Part shown: positions 16,199 through 24,412 of the stretch, piece after piece
Layout of the letters: every line of letters begins with the position of its first letter
How positions within the stretch are numbered: position 1 is the stretch's first letter
Source of the DNA: an uncultured Oleiphilus sp.
GTDB lineage: Bacteria > Pseudomonadota > Gammaproteobacteria > Pseudomonadales > Oleiphilaceae
Direction: 5' to 3'
Assembly: GCA_913020045.1 (NCBI GenBank)
Contig: CAJWBE010000038.1
Location: 1-34,662 of the forward strand
Length of the DNA: 34,662 nucleotides
Notes under the pieces: model-generated
What the model saw: the letters and a program-made list of their open reading frames with translations, nothing else
What the model was told of the DNA's origin: nothing
Database searches by the model: none
Made by a program: the position numbers and the translations under genes

Positions 16199-17527
16199 GT
16201 GACGGCGTTTTGGGTTTACGCGGTTTTAATCATCGCACTGGCATTGATTTTCGTACTGTTTCCGTTGCTGCGAAAAAACACTGACACATCAATGATTATT
16301 GACGCTGAGGATCGACAAGAACAGAACATTAAGATTTTCAAAGAGCGGCTTGCCGAACTAGAAAAAGAACTTGCCGCAGGCGTGCTTGATAATCAAACCT
16401 TTACCGCGTTGAAAGCCGAGTTAGAACTTGGTTTATTGGACGACGTTGACTCAGGGAATGCAGCTCAAGCTAGCGGTGCCGGAAAAGAGACATTAAGTGT
16501 GTCGGGTCAAAAACCCTATCGTTTGATGAGTGCCTTGTTGACACTCGCGACAATCGGTTTTTCACTCGCACTATATTTCAAGATTGGCGCTTACGACGAC
16601 CAGAAACAACTGGAGTCCATGCGTTTTGCGCCGGCGGAAATTGCACAAGCGCGAGAAGCGGCCGAGTCTGGAGACATGGGTTCTTTGGTCGATCAACTAT
16701 ATAGCAAGCTGAAAACGTCACCAGATAACGTCGAAGGTTGGATGCTGTTGTCCCGCACCGCCATGAATATGGAAAATTACGGATTGGCAGCAGAAGGTTT
16801 TCAAACGGTGGTGACGAGCCTTGAGAAGCGAGGGGAAGATGCGTCGGCTGTATACGGTTTGTTAGCGCAAGCGCGTTATTTCGAGTCTGGCGGTATGTCT
16901 ATCGCAGCCCAAGCGGCGGTTTCTCAAGCCTTGAGTAAGGACCCCAACGAGGTGAATGCAATCGGGCTCAAAGCGATTCATGCGTTTGACCAAAAAAATT
17001 ATGGGCAGGCGGCAGGGCTTTGGGAAAGTTTGTTGACTATTGCGCCTGAGCATCCTGCACGAGGTTCAATTGAAGCGGGTATTGCTAGAGCAAGAGCGAT
17101 GGCGGGTATGCCGTCAATGCCTATGGTGGCTAGGAGTGATGAACCGACTGATAACGCAGAAACAAATCAACTCGGCGCGGCCTCTATCAACGTGTCTGTT
17201 GCATTGGGAGAAGCGTTTCTTAGCGATGTTTCTCCAAGTGACACGGTTTTCGTTTTTGCCCGCGCGGTAAGTGGGCCACCCATGCCATTGGCCGCTAGTA
17301 AGCACATGGTCAGCGAGCTGCCATTGTCGTTGGTTCTCGATGATAGTAAATCGATGAGTCCGCAACTAAGGCTATCAAGTGCGAATGAGGTAAGGGTGAT
17401 GGCGCGAGTTTCGAAAAGTGGACAGCCTATTGCGCAGCCAGGAGACATCGAGACGCAAGCGGTGGTTGTTTCAACTCGCGCTAATGCCAGCGCCAATTTA
17501 GTGCTAGACCAGAAGGTTAGTAACTAA
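16199..17527 (+). CDS. ccmI: Cytochrome c biogenesis protein CcmI (TPR)
   Basis: A 442-residue protein. Two membrane helices (about 3-21 and 106-124) flank a cytoplasmic coiled-coil loop (IKIFKERLAELEKELAAG). Periplasmic TPR repeats follow (about 150-295: DNVEGWMLLSRTAMNMENYG and later units), then a C-terminal beta-rich domain of about 110 residues. CcmI chaperones apocytochromes to the CcmFH lyase. The GTG start directly follows the ccmH stop (TAAGTG). Confidence 0.92.
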   Translation: MTAFWVYAVLIIALALIFVLFPLLRKNTDTSMIIDAEDRQEQNIKIFKERLAELEKELAAGVLDNQTFTALKAELELGLLDDVDSGNAAQASGAGKETLSVSGQKPYRLMSALLTLATIGFSLALYFKIGAYDDQKQLESMRFAPAEIAQAREAAESGDMGSLVDQLYSKLKTSPDNVEGWMLLSRTAMNMENYGLAAEGFQTVVTSLEKRGEDASAVYGLLAQARYFESGGMSIAAQAAVSQALSKDPNEVNAIGLKAIHAFDQKNYGQAAGLWESLLTIAPEHPARGSIEAGIARARAMAGMPSMPMVARSDEPTDNAETNQLGAASINVSVALGEAFLSDVSPSDTVFVFARAVSGPPMPLAASKHMVSELPLSLVLDDSKSMSPQLRLSSANEVRVMARVSKSGQPIAQPGDIETQAVVVSTRANASANLVLDQKVSN

Positions 17528-17562
17528 GTTCAGCGCAAAATTAAGGCTAGGGGTCGCATTAG

Positions 17563-18210
17563 ATGACTATCACGGCAGCACTAACGTTATTTGCTTCGAT
17601 GGTGTTATTAGCGCTTTTGCCAGGCCCCGGAATTTTGGTTGTCGTCTCTCGGGCGCTGTCCGGCGGCTTTAGAAACGGGTTAGCGACATCGGTCGGAATT
17701 GTTGCGGGCGACTTCGTATTTATCATTCTTTCGGTCTTTGGCTTGGCCAGCTTGGCGCAAAGCATGGGTGACCTGTTTGTCTGGGTGCGGTATGCCGGCG
17801 CGGCGTACCTAATTTATTTGGGTTTATCTGTATTAAGATCTACGCAGCCGCTTGTCTCTTCTAACGTCGCTGAAACAAATCAGTCCCCAGTAAGTAGGTC
17901 AAAACTCGGCCGGTACTCGTTAGATTTTATGGCGGGTTTACTTACTACCTTGAGTAACCCGAAAGCCATTTTGTTTTATCTTAGTTTTTTTCCTGCGTTT
18001 TTGGACTTGTCTTCCGTGAACATAAGCGACTTGATTTTGATCCTCGTTATCACTGCTTTCGCCGTGGGCGGAACTATGGTTGCTTATGCGTATCTTTCTA
18101 TTAAAGCCCGCCATGTAATTGCCGATAATAATCAAGGCAAGTGGCTAAGTAGGGTGTCATGCGCCTTGTTAGTAGGAAGCGGCTTATTCTTGATGATTCG
18201 ATCGGCGTAA
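17563..18210 (+). CDS. LysE/RhtB-family amino-acid exporter
   Basis: A 215-residue membrane protein with about six helices. The family signature is LLPGPGILVVVSRALSGGFRNGLATSVGIVAGD (from about residue 17), and the later FMAGLLTTLSNPKAILFYLSFFPAF is also diagnostic. Such proteins export amino acids (homoserine, threonine, lysine and others); the substrate cannot be told from sequence. It lies 35 bp after ccmI, so it may share the operon transcript, but no functional link is evident. Confidence 0.9.
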   Translation: MTITAALTLFASMVLLALLPGPGILVVVSRALSGGFRNGLATSVGIVAGDFVFIILSVFGLASLAQSMGDLFVWVRYAGAAYLIYLGLSVLRSTQPLVSSNVAETNQSPVSRSKLGRYSLDFMAGLLTTLSNPKAILFYLSFFPAFLDLSSVNISDLILILVITAFAVGGTMVAYAYLSIKARHVIADNNQGKWLSRVSCALLVGSGLFLMIRSA

Positions 18211-18312
18211 GTAATAAGGCGGATATTTTTTTATTATCCTGCAATCTGTTTTTCCTCTACTACAATTAGGCGTAATTCTTACAATAATTAAGAAACATTC
18301 AAAGAGGCTGGT

Positions 18313-19938
18313 ATGGATTGGTTCGGGCGCAGTATTGCGAATAAATTAATGGCGACAATTGTCCTTGGGGCGCTGGTAGTCGTTGCAGCGACGCTGTATG
18401 CCTCAATACAGGCGAGAGCTGATATCGATTCGTACGATCAGTTAATTGAAGTTGATGTTGGCAATGAACGTCAAGTGCAGCATATGCTTGCAACATTTAA
18501 GACGCAGGTTCAGGAGTGGAAGAACACACTATTGCGGGGTCAAGACGATAGCCAGCGTAATAAATATTGGCAGCGTTTTCAGAAATCAGAGGACGTGATT
18601 CAAAATACAGGTGACGAACTTCTTTTAACCTTAGAAAACCCCGAAGCAAGAAAGTTGATAAAAGACTTTCTTGCTGAACATAAGAACATGGGTCAAGCGT
18701 ATCGTAACGGTTATACGTCGTTCGAAAATTCTGGTTATGATCATAAAGTTGGTGATAAAGCGGTAAGTGGAATCGATAGAGCGCCTTCGAAGAAGCTCGC
18801 CGAGGCTTCAAATATTATTGCAGAAGAGGTGCATTCGATTAGCAAACTGGTGAGCGAAGAGGCTCATAGTCATAATCTATCCGCCTTAGTCGTGTTATTG
18901 GTCGCAATTGTTATCTACATAATCGTTTCTTTGACGCTGATTAATCGCGCAGTAGTTCAACCTAGTCGTGACTTAATTAAAATCATTTCTAACATCAGTG
19001 ACGGTAGTCTGACTGATAGTATTACTATCGACCGCCAAGACGAACTAGGCCAATTGGCCGATGCATCTCGGCAAATGCAGAGTTTCTTAAAAGACTTAGC
19101 TCAGCAGTTAGGCGCCACAAATAGTAACTTACTCCGTGCGTCGAGCGGGCTAAACGAAGCGACGGATGGGGTGAAAGGGCGCGTTGATGCTGCTCACGAT
19201 ACGACCGAGCATGTTGCATCCGCCATGGCAGAAATGAGTGCGACATCTCAAGAAGTAGCGAGTCACGCGGCTGAAGCGGCGAGTGCCGCAAAAGAAGCAG
19301 ACCATGCGGCGGCGGAGAGCGCTAGTACGATGCAAGGTGCTCAAGCGTCGGTTAATCGTTTGTCAGAGCAGGTCGGTTTGACAGTCGAAACGGTTAAGAA
19401 ACTGGCTGAAGATACCAATGAAGTTGGCACGGTTTTGAGTGTCATACGTGGCATTGCGGAGCAAACTAACTTGCTGGCACTTAACGCAGCGATTGAAGCA
19501 GCGCGAGCAGGTGAGCAGGGTCGTGGTTTTGCGGTGGTGGCCGACGAAGTTCGAACGTTAGCGCAGAAGACTCAGCAATCGACCGAAGAGATTGAAGGGA
19601 TAATTAACAACGTTCAGAACGGTGCAAAAGAGACAGTCACGGTAATGGATGCGAGCTATGAGACGACCAATCAGAGCGCATCATTATTCAAAGAAGCAAC
19701 AGAGAAACTGGGAGTTGTGACTCAGAGTGTTGAGCGAATCACAGACCTTAGTCATCAAGTGGCAACGGCAGCGGAAGAGCAGACAAACGTTGCCGAAGAT
19801 ATCACGCGAACAATTGTTCAAGTATCGGATTTGGTAGAGGAGACGGTCGGTTCTGTCGCCGCGACGCGGACCACAGCACAAGAGCTTACTGAGATGGCCG
19901 CGCAAACTGACCAGCTTGCAAGACGTTTTACTTTCTAG
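18313..19938 (+). CDS. Methyl-accepting chemotaxis protein
   Basis: A 541-residue transmembrane chemoreceptor. TM1 is about 10-32, a helical periplasmic sensor (about 33-189) follows, TM2 is about 190-211 and a HAMP domain spans about 212-264. The cytoplasmic signalling domain holds the conserved hairpin tip [20 protein letters not shown] (383-402). There is no C-terminal NWETF-like CheR-docking pentapeptide. The sensor looks like a four-helix-bundle type; its ligand is unknown. The gene appears monocistronic, with a terminator downstream. No clear sigma28 promoter is seen upstream. Confidence 0.95.
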   Translation: MDWFGRSIANKLMATIVLGALVVVAATLYASIQARADIDSYDQLIEVDVGNERQVQHMLATFKTQVQEWKNTLLRGQDDSQRNKYWQRFQKSEDVIQNTGDELLLTLENPEARKLIKDFLAEHKNMGQAYRNGYTSFENSGYDHKVGDKAVSGIDRAPSKKLAEASNIIAEEVHSISKLVSEEAHSHNLSALVVLLVAIVIYIIVSLTLINRAVVQPSRDLIKIISNISDGSLTDSITIDRQDELGQLADASRQMQSFLKDLAQQLGATNSNLLRASSGLNEATDGVKGRVDAAHDTTEHVASAMAEMSATSQEVASHAAEAASAAKEADHAAAESASTMQGAQASVNRLSEQVGLTVETVKKLAEDTNEVGTVLSVIRGIAEQTNLLALNAAIEAARAGEQGRGFAVVADEVRTLAQKTQQSTEEIEGIINNVQNGAKETVTVMDASYETTNQSASLFKEATEKLGVVTQSVERITDLSHQVATAAEEQTNVAEDITRTIVQVSDLVEETVGSVAATRTTAQELTEMAAQTDQLARRFTF

Positions 19939-19952
19939 CGACTACTAAGTCG

Positions 19953-19989
19953 AAAAAAAGCCCTCTTGGTAAACCAGAGGGCTTTTTTT
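19953..19989. terminator. Bidirectional terminator
   Basis: A7-GCCCTCT...AGAGGGC-T7: a stem of eight pairs, a one-base bulge and an inner GGT/ACC helix. It lies between the convergent chemoreceptor and nitrobindin-like genes and has T-runs in both reading directions. Confidence 0.92.
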
Positions 19990-20044
19990 ATGGCTGCGTA
20001 TTTGAGCAAGAACCTATTTAACGAATAGAACAAGTGCCGATCAA

Positions 20045-20623
20045 TTAATCTTGGTCGTAAGTTACGCGCTTTAGTTCGCTCTTATCGATATGATCGAAGT
20101 CGCGGCCGTAGATAAACAATTTGGTACTTTCGCGGTAATTAAGGTAATCGCCCTCAATCGTCATCGTCATCTCGAAGGATCTGGTTTCTGCTTTTTCTTT
20201 CATAAAGGGCGATTGGACGATGCCAAAGGTATCGCTGCCAGCCGTCGCATTAACCTGAACTAGCGTTTTGTTTTCATCAATGCTCAGCGTCCCGCCGGCT
20301 AAAAGGCAAACACCGCGAGGAATCGTGAGCGAGTGCATCACAGAGCCCGTGGCAGCCTCGTATAGCCAGTGTCCGATCTGATCGTGAAATATCAGTCCGT
20401 TCTCTTCTTTTCGCACGACATGGTGGTAGCGTAAAGAAACGAGCTGCTGCTCTTCAGCGTTTTCCGCGGGGCCAGAAGGCGTGAAGGTAAGTTCGTCAAT
20501 GAACTCCGTGCGATCTTTTTCCCCATCAGCGTCAGGCGCAATATCTAAGCCGCGTTTGCCGACCCATTTGCCGATAAGTTGTCCTAGCGGGCCATAATTG
20601 ACGCCGTCTATGATTGTTTCCAT
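20045..20623 (-). CDS. Nitrobindin-like heme-binding beta-barrel protein
   Basis: A 192-residue cytoplasmic protein of the FABP-like/THAP4 heme-binding family (PF08768). The N-terminal lipocalin-like motif is GKWVGKRG (18-25), and the family C-terminus DHIDKSELKRV includes H178, the expected proximal heme ligand. Nitrobindins bind ferric heme and react with NO or peroxynitrite. Activity here is inferred. The GxWxGxG motif is slightly degenerate (GKWVGKR). It is monocistronic. Confidence 0.85.
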   Translation of the reverse strand: METIIDGVNYGPLGQLIGKWVGKRGLDIAPDADGEKDRTEFIDELTFTPSGPAENAEEQQLVSLRYHHVVRKEENGLIFHDQIGHWLYEAATGSVMHSLTIPRGVCLLAGGTLSIDENKTLVQVNATAGSDTFGIVQSPFMKEKAETRSFEMTMTIEGDYLNYRESTKLFIYGRDFDHIDKSELKRVTYDQD

Positions 20624-20936
20624 TTAGTTACTCTCTCTAGTCAAAATTGCGTATGTCGTGTTCTAACAAATAATATTGTAATTGAGGTGCTCAGTCTCTA
20701 ATAAATAACGGCTAACAAATCCATTGGTATAAAACTCAAAGCTGTATGCGTGGCTGATTACGAAACAATATAACAGTTAGATTCACTGTTGCTTAAGCTG
20801 GGTCAATTAAATAGTGATTTACACCGCTTGATGAGACGATCTATTTCGAACGCTTGTTTTGGTTGCGGCACTGTACATGTAATGCGATTCTCTAGGTGAA
20901 TCGATTTTTGTTGTGGTTTCGCTATATAGGTAAGAT
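20624..20936. other. Divergent intergenic region
   Basis: These 313 bp between divergent genes should carry promoters for both. AT-rich boxes (ATAATATTG, TATAAAAC, TATATAGG) occur, and AACAGT/ACTGTT form a short inverted repeat near 20771. CTAACAAAT occurs twice (about 20662 and 20713). I see no gene and cannot assign a promoter with confidence. Confidence 0.4.
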
Positions 20937-21722
20937 ATGTTTTTTACTTCATTTTTAGAACAAGTGGGTGCTGGGTCTTCTGTCGTGGAAATTGGCTCCG
21001 ATTGGATGCAAGGCAGAGCAGGCTATGGCGGCCTGGTGGCGGCATTGGTTTTTGAGTCAATGAGAAAAAGTCTAAGCACCAGCGCGCCGGTGCGTTGCTT
21101 ACAAATATCATTCGTCGGGCCCGTCACGTCCGAGCCATTGGTGGTCGATAGTGAAGTACTGCGTGAAGGTAAGTCTGTGTCCCACGTTGTTGGTCGCGGC
21201 ATGCAAAATGGTGAATGCAAGGTGGTAATACAGGGAAGCTTTGGTGCGGCGCGCGATTCAGTAATTCGTGTCGATGGGCCGAAACCTCACATAGAGAAAG
21301 TACCAGATTCGTGCAAAAAGCTTGCGTATATTGAAGGGGTTACGCCTGCATTTACGCAGCATTTTGATTATAGATACGCCACCAACTTTCCGTTTAGCGG
21401 AAGCAGCGATGCGCGCCTGCAAGGCTATCTGCGTTTTGCTGAACCTGAGCCTGAAATGGGCTCAGGCCAATTGATAGGCTTGGTAGACGGTTGGCCTCCT
21501 ACGACTCTTCCTATGTTAGCTAAGCCTGCGATGGCAAGCTCTCTTAGTTGGACGATAGAGTTTATGCAACCGGCACCATCATTAGGCGCTGAGGAGTTTA
21601 TTCTGTATGAAGCGGAAATTATTGAGTCGGCTAACGGCTATGGCCATACGCGCGCGCTAGTATGGAATGAATCGGAAGAGTTGTTAGCAATTAGTCAGCA
21701 AACCGTCACGCATTTTGCCTAA
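20937..21722 (+). CDS. Acyl-CoA thioesterase-like double-hotdog protein
   Basis: A 261-residue protein of the TesB-like thioesterase family (4HBT_3). The N-terminal hotdog has GRAGYGGLVAALVFESM and the SFVGPV strand. The C-terminal hotdog has the LVDGWPPTTLP motif, whose Asp is the expected catalytic residue. It is cytoplasmic and likely hydrolyses acyl-CoA; chain length is unknown. It is a single gene, divergent from the nitrobindin-like gene. Confidence 0.85.
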   Translation: MFFTSFLEQVGAGSSVVEIGSDWMQGRAGYGGLVAALVFESMRKSLSTSAPVRCLQISFVGPVTSEPLVVDSEVLREGKSVSHVVGRGMQNGECKVVIQGSFGAARDSVIRVDGPKPHIEKVPDSCKKLAYIEGVTPAFTQHFDYRYATNFPFSGSSDARLQGYLRFAEPEPEMGSGQLIGLVDGWPPTTLPMLAKPAMASSLSWTIEFMQPAPSLGAEEFILYEAEIIESANGYGHTRALVWNESEELLAISQQTVTHFA

Positions 21723-21805
21723 TTACTTTTTTAGTTGATGTGCGTCAATATACTGGCTGACCAACACTCCTATTCTGAAGTTGAACAATTAATAGGAGAT
21801 AGGCC

Positions 21806-22105
21806 ATGACAACACATAACGACAAGATTGAAGCGCTTAGTAAAAAGCTAGAAGAGTGGGATTATAAAATTGATCGCGTACAGCATCGAGCGCAAGACCT
21901 CCCTGATGAGCTAAAAGGCAAAGCCGAGCAGGTGTACGAAGAGATGCTTGTGTACCGTGATCAGCTGCGAGAGAAACAACAGACGCTTTCCGAATCCTCA
22001 GAGCAAGCTTATAAAGATATTGAAGCATCTATTGAAGGCTTGTGGGGGAAGGTGAAGCAAGTCTTCAAAGATGCTAAAAAAGAGTTAGAAGAACACGAGG
22101 TATAG
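21806..22105 (+). CDS. Small coiled-coil protein
   Basis: A 99-residue, highly charged, almost entirely helical protein. It has heptad-like repeats (KIEALSKKLEEWDYKIDRVQ, EQVYEEMLVYRDQLREKQQ) and no signal peptide or membrane segment. It resembles small coiled-coil proteins annotated sll1863-like or stress-related. A strong ATAGGAGATAGG ribosome site precedes the ATG. Function is unknown. Confidence 0.8.
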   Translation: MTTHNDKIEALSKKLEEWDYKIDRVQHRAQDLPDELKGKAEQVYEEMLVYRDQLREKQQTLSESSEQAYKDIEASIEGLWGKVKQVFKDAKKELEEHEV

Positions 22106-22129
22106 GTCTGTTTTGTCTCGTTAGTTGAA

Positions 22130-22163
22130 ACAAGCTCTGAAGCATTGTCGTCTCGGAGCTTGT
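22130..22163. terminator. Stem-loop between convergent genes
   Basis: ACAAGCTCTGA (22130-22140) pairs with TCGGAGCTTGT (22153-22163): 11 pairs including one G-T, with a 12-nt loop. It lies between the convergent coiled-coil and beta-barrel genes. T-tracts are poor on both sides, so termination efficiency is doubtful. Confidence 0.45.
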
Positions 22164-22190
22164 CTGCGTTTCTAACGCTCATATCATTAA

Positions 22191-23486
22191 CTAGATTTCT
22201 AGCTTGAGTTCCATACTGGCTTCCCAGCCGTCAACAAGCAGAGGTGATTGGATTAAATTACCTTGCTCTGTATAAGCCAACGCACTGCTAACCTGCCAAT
22301 AGTCGTCAATCTGAAAGCTTCCGTGAACGGTAAGTCGCGATTGGTCTTGCTTGGTCAGCCAGCTGCCTAACAAACTCATCGTTAGGTCATCGTTAAGATA
22401 GTTTTTGCTCCATCCTGCCGTTAACTGTGTAGCATGCTGCGTCCCTGGCGTTGAGCCTGAAATTTGGGCTGGCTTTACCTGCGTGTTATCCAATTGGTAG
22501 CGCCATACGCCGCCATTTAACTGGTGATTCCCTGATGTGGTGTATTCGAAACCTAAGGCGATCTCTAGTTGGTTCTCCTGCTCACCGCTAATAGAAATTA
22601 GCTGGTCTCGCTGATAGCCAAGGTCCATTTCTAGTAGCAATCGTCCTAGCGCTTTCACTATGCTTAAGCCAAACAGATCGTATCGCGAAACGCTTTGATA
22701 AAGCATTGGCGGGAAGGGTTGACCAATAATGGTGGCCGGAAGGTCTGCATAAAGGCGTGCATACATTAATGAAAAGTCCAAGCCTTCGAAACGCTGTTGA
22801 AAGGCGAGTCCGAATTCTTCGTTTAAGGAGTCTTCTGCGTCATCTAATACTTCAGTGTCGCGGTGTCGAACACGACTCAATGTTGCTTGAGGTGTGACAA
22901 AGGCCTGCCACGTTGAACGCTCGTAAAAGCATTCGCCACGAATCATGTCTTGGCCGCGGCGTATGTTTGCGTAGTCGGTGAAAAGTGACTCGGTGAAGTC
23001 GAATGGGGTCACTTGGTCGACCGCGAATGTGCCTTCGACAGCGCCCCAAAATAGGGATTGCCGGCCAGCTTTTACAAAACAATCTCGGCTACTTTGCTGC
23101 AGCCAGAGCTGACTTAGTTTATTGCGACCATAGGGCTCTTCCCGGTCCGATCTAAGTGCTAGTGTATCGCCGCGCCAATAGTAGCGGTAGTGGTTCTCGA
23201 TACGAAAATAACTTCCCTTCCAAAGCGCGCTTTCATATTGCAGACCGATGCTGGAGCGCTGGGCTTGCGTTTTTTTTCCTTGAGTAACAAGGTGTTGAAC
23301 GGATAGTTCAAGCCCGTCGGGCCATGAGGATTCATCGGTGGCTTGGGCGCTAAACGAAAAGTCGTCATCTGATAATAAATCTTCGGCCAACGCTGGCGCG
23401 CTAGCCAAAAAAAACAGGGCAGCAACCTTTGCCATCCAAAGTCCAAAACGTCTGAAACGACGCGAACCGAGGTGCGCAAAGCTCAC
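22191..23486 (-). CDS. Outer-membrane beta-barrel protein of an RND/LolA-like operon
   Basis: A 431-residue protein with a signal peptide (hydrophobic VAALFFLASAPALA, cleavage near residue 34). Amphipathic beta-strands with aromatic girdles follow throughout, ending in SMELKLEI. It resembles DUF1302/alginate-export-like barrels, without a specific family I can name with certainty. Two Cys (C136, C186), unusual in outer-membrane proteins, may form a disulfide. The GTG start overlaps the stop of the preceding gene (GTGA). As the last gene of the operon it is the natural outer-membrane end of the system. Confidence 0.75.
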   Translation of the reverse strand: MSFAHLGSRRFRRFGLWMAKVAALFFLASAPALAEDLLSDDDFSFSAQATDESSWPDGLELSVQHLVTQGKKTQAQRSSIGLQYESALWKGSYFRIENHYRYYWRGDTLALRSDREEPYGRNKLSQLWLQQSSRDCFVKAGRQSLFWGAVEGTFAVDQVTPFDFTESLFTDYANIRRGQDMIRGECFYERSTWQAFVTPQATLSRVRHRDTEVLDDAEDSLNEEFGLAFQQRFEGLDFSLMYARLYADLPATIIGQPFPPMLYQSVSRYDLFGLSIVKALGRLLLEMDLGYQRDQLISISGEQENQLEIALGFEYTTSGNHQLNGGVWRYQLDNTQVKPAQISGSTPGTQHATQLTAGWSKNYLNDDLTMSLLGSWLTKQDQSRLTVHGSFQIDDYWQVSSALAYTEQGNLIQSPLLVDGWEASMELKLEI

Positions 23487-24412
23487 TGAAAATAGTTCCG
23501 CAGTGATTCCAATACTTGTTCTCTATACGCAAAATCTGTCAGGGTTCTTTGTGTGAGGAAGTCTGGGTCAATCTTAATATTAACGGCTATTTTTTCTGTT
23601 TTCATATTCGATAGTCGTTGTCGCTTGAGGTTATAGATTGTTAGGTCGCGAGACAGCCAATGGCCGTTAATTTGTTCGTGTTCAGTGGCCATGATGCGCT
23701 TGTGTAAGGTTTCGCGCTTGTCATAAGCTTGGATTTTTAATGGCAGATAGCGCTCTTGATCGATCCAATAAATCAGCTTGCCATAGTTGGTTTTAGCATA
23801 GCGAATTGGTTTGGGCTTGGCTTCGATTACCCAGACTTCTCTGCTTTTGTATGGGCCTGATTGTAGCAGCGTATAGTCGTACTCATCCGTATTGCCATTT
23901 TCCATATCTTCTGTGGTGAACTCCGAGCCAAACAGAGACACTGGCTCCTGATCTTCCCCTGTTCCGCTGGCCATACGTTTCACTTTTCCTAGGGCTGACA
24001 GATAAAGCCAAGACTCGGTGTCTTTACTACTGTCATCGTAGCTATAGGTGAGCATGCCGATCCCACTTTCACTTGCTGGCTCCAGAACGATGGAGATAGA
24101 TTGCGCATCTTTCTTTGCCTCGCCGAGTTGTTTGGAGACCGACTCAATGGATTTGACTCTTGGTGTTTCAGTGCACAACACTTTCTTATTTTTAATGGCG
24201 AAGTCGCAGGACGATAACTGAGACTTACTGAGGGTCGCATTTGATACTTCGCGAGCCTGCTGATCCACTTTGTCCATGATTGTTTGCGGGGAAGGTAGTT
24301 GATCTGCTTGCGTTAGAGCGCTCACTAAACAGGCCGTAGCCACCATCAAACATTGCATGTTCAAACTGGGTGAACGGTGATACGTGAACTTTGCGTTTTT
24401 TAAGAGCCACAT
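23483..24412 (-). CDS. Outer membrane lipoprotein-sorting protein (LolA/LolB fold)
   Basis: A 309-residue periplasmic protein matching the PF17131 type. The diagnostic features are a beta-rich half-barrel with SWLYLSALGKVKRMAS, DYDYTLL-type strands and YWIDQERYLPLKIQAYD near the middle. A hydrophobic N-terminus (MQCLMVATACLVSALTQA) follows an 18-residue leader. The GGAGG seven bases upstream fixes ATG 24412. The start overlaps the RND gene by 13 bp. Proteins of this fold carry lipid or lipoprotein acyl chains in a hydrophobic cavity; here it probably shuttles cargo between the RND pump and the outer-membrane barrel (inference). Confidence 0.85.
   Translation of the reverse strand: MWLLKNAKFTYHRSPSLNMQCLMVATACLVSALTQADQLPSPQTIMDKVDQQAREVSNATLSKSQLSSCDFAIKNKKVLCTETPRVKSIESVSKQLGEAKKDAQSISIVLEPASESGIGMLTYSYDDSSKDTESWLYLSALGKVKRMASGTGEDQEPVSLFGSEFTTEDMENGNTDEYDYTLLQSGPYKSREVWVIEAKPKPIRYAKTNYGKLIYWIDQERYLPLKIQAYDKRETLHKRIMATEHEQINGHWLSRDLTIYNLKRQRLSNMKTEKIAVNIKIDPDFLTQRTLTDFAYREQVLESLRNYFQ

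Noticed and set aside
20009-20018. AAGAACCTAT near the chemoreceptor terminator, one base off the left-end repeat
   Set aside because: A single isolated near-match far from the array; expected by chance in this length.
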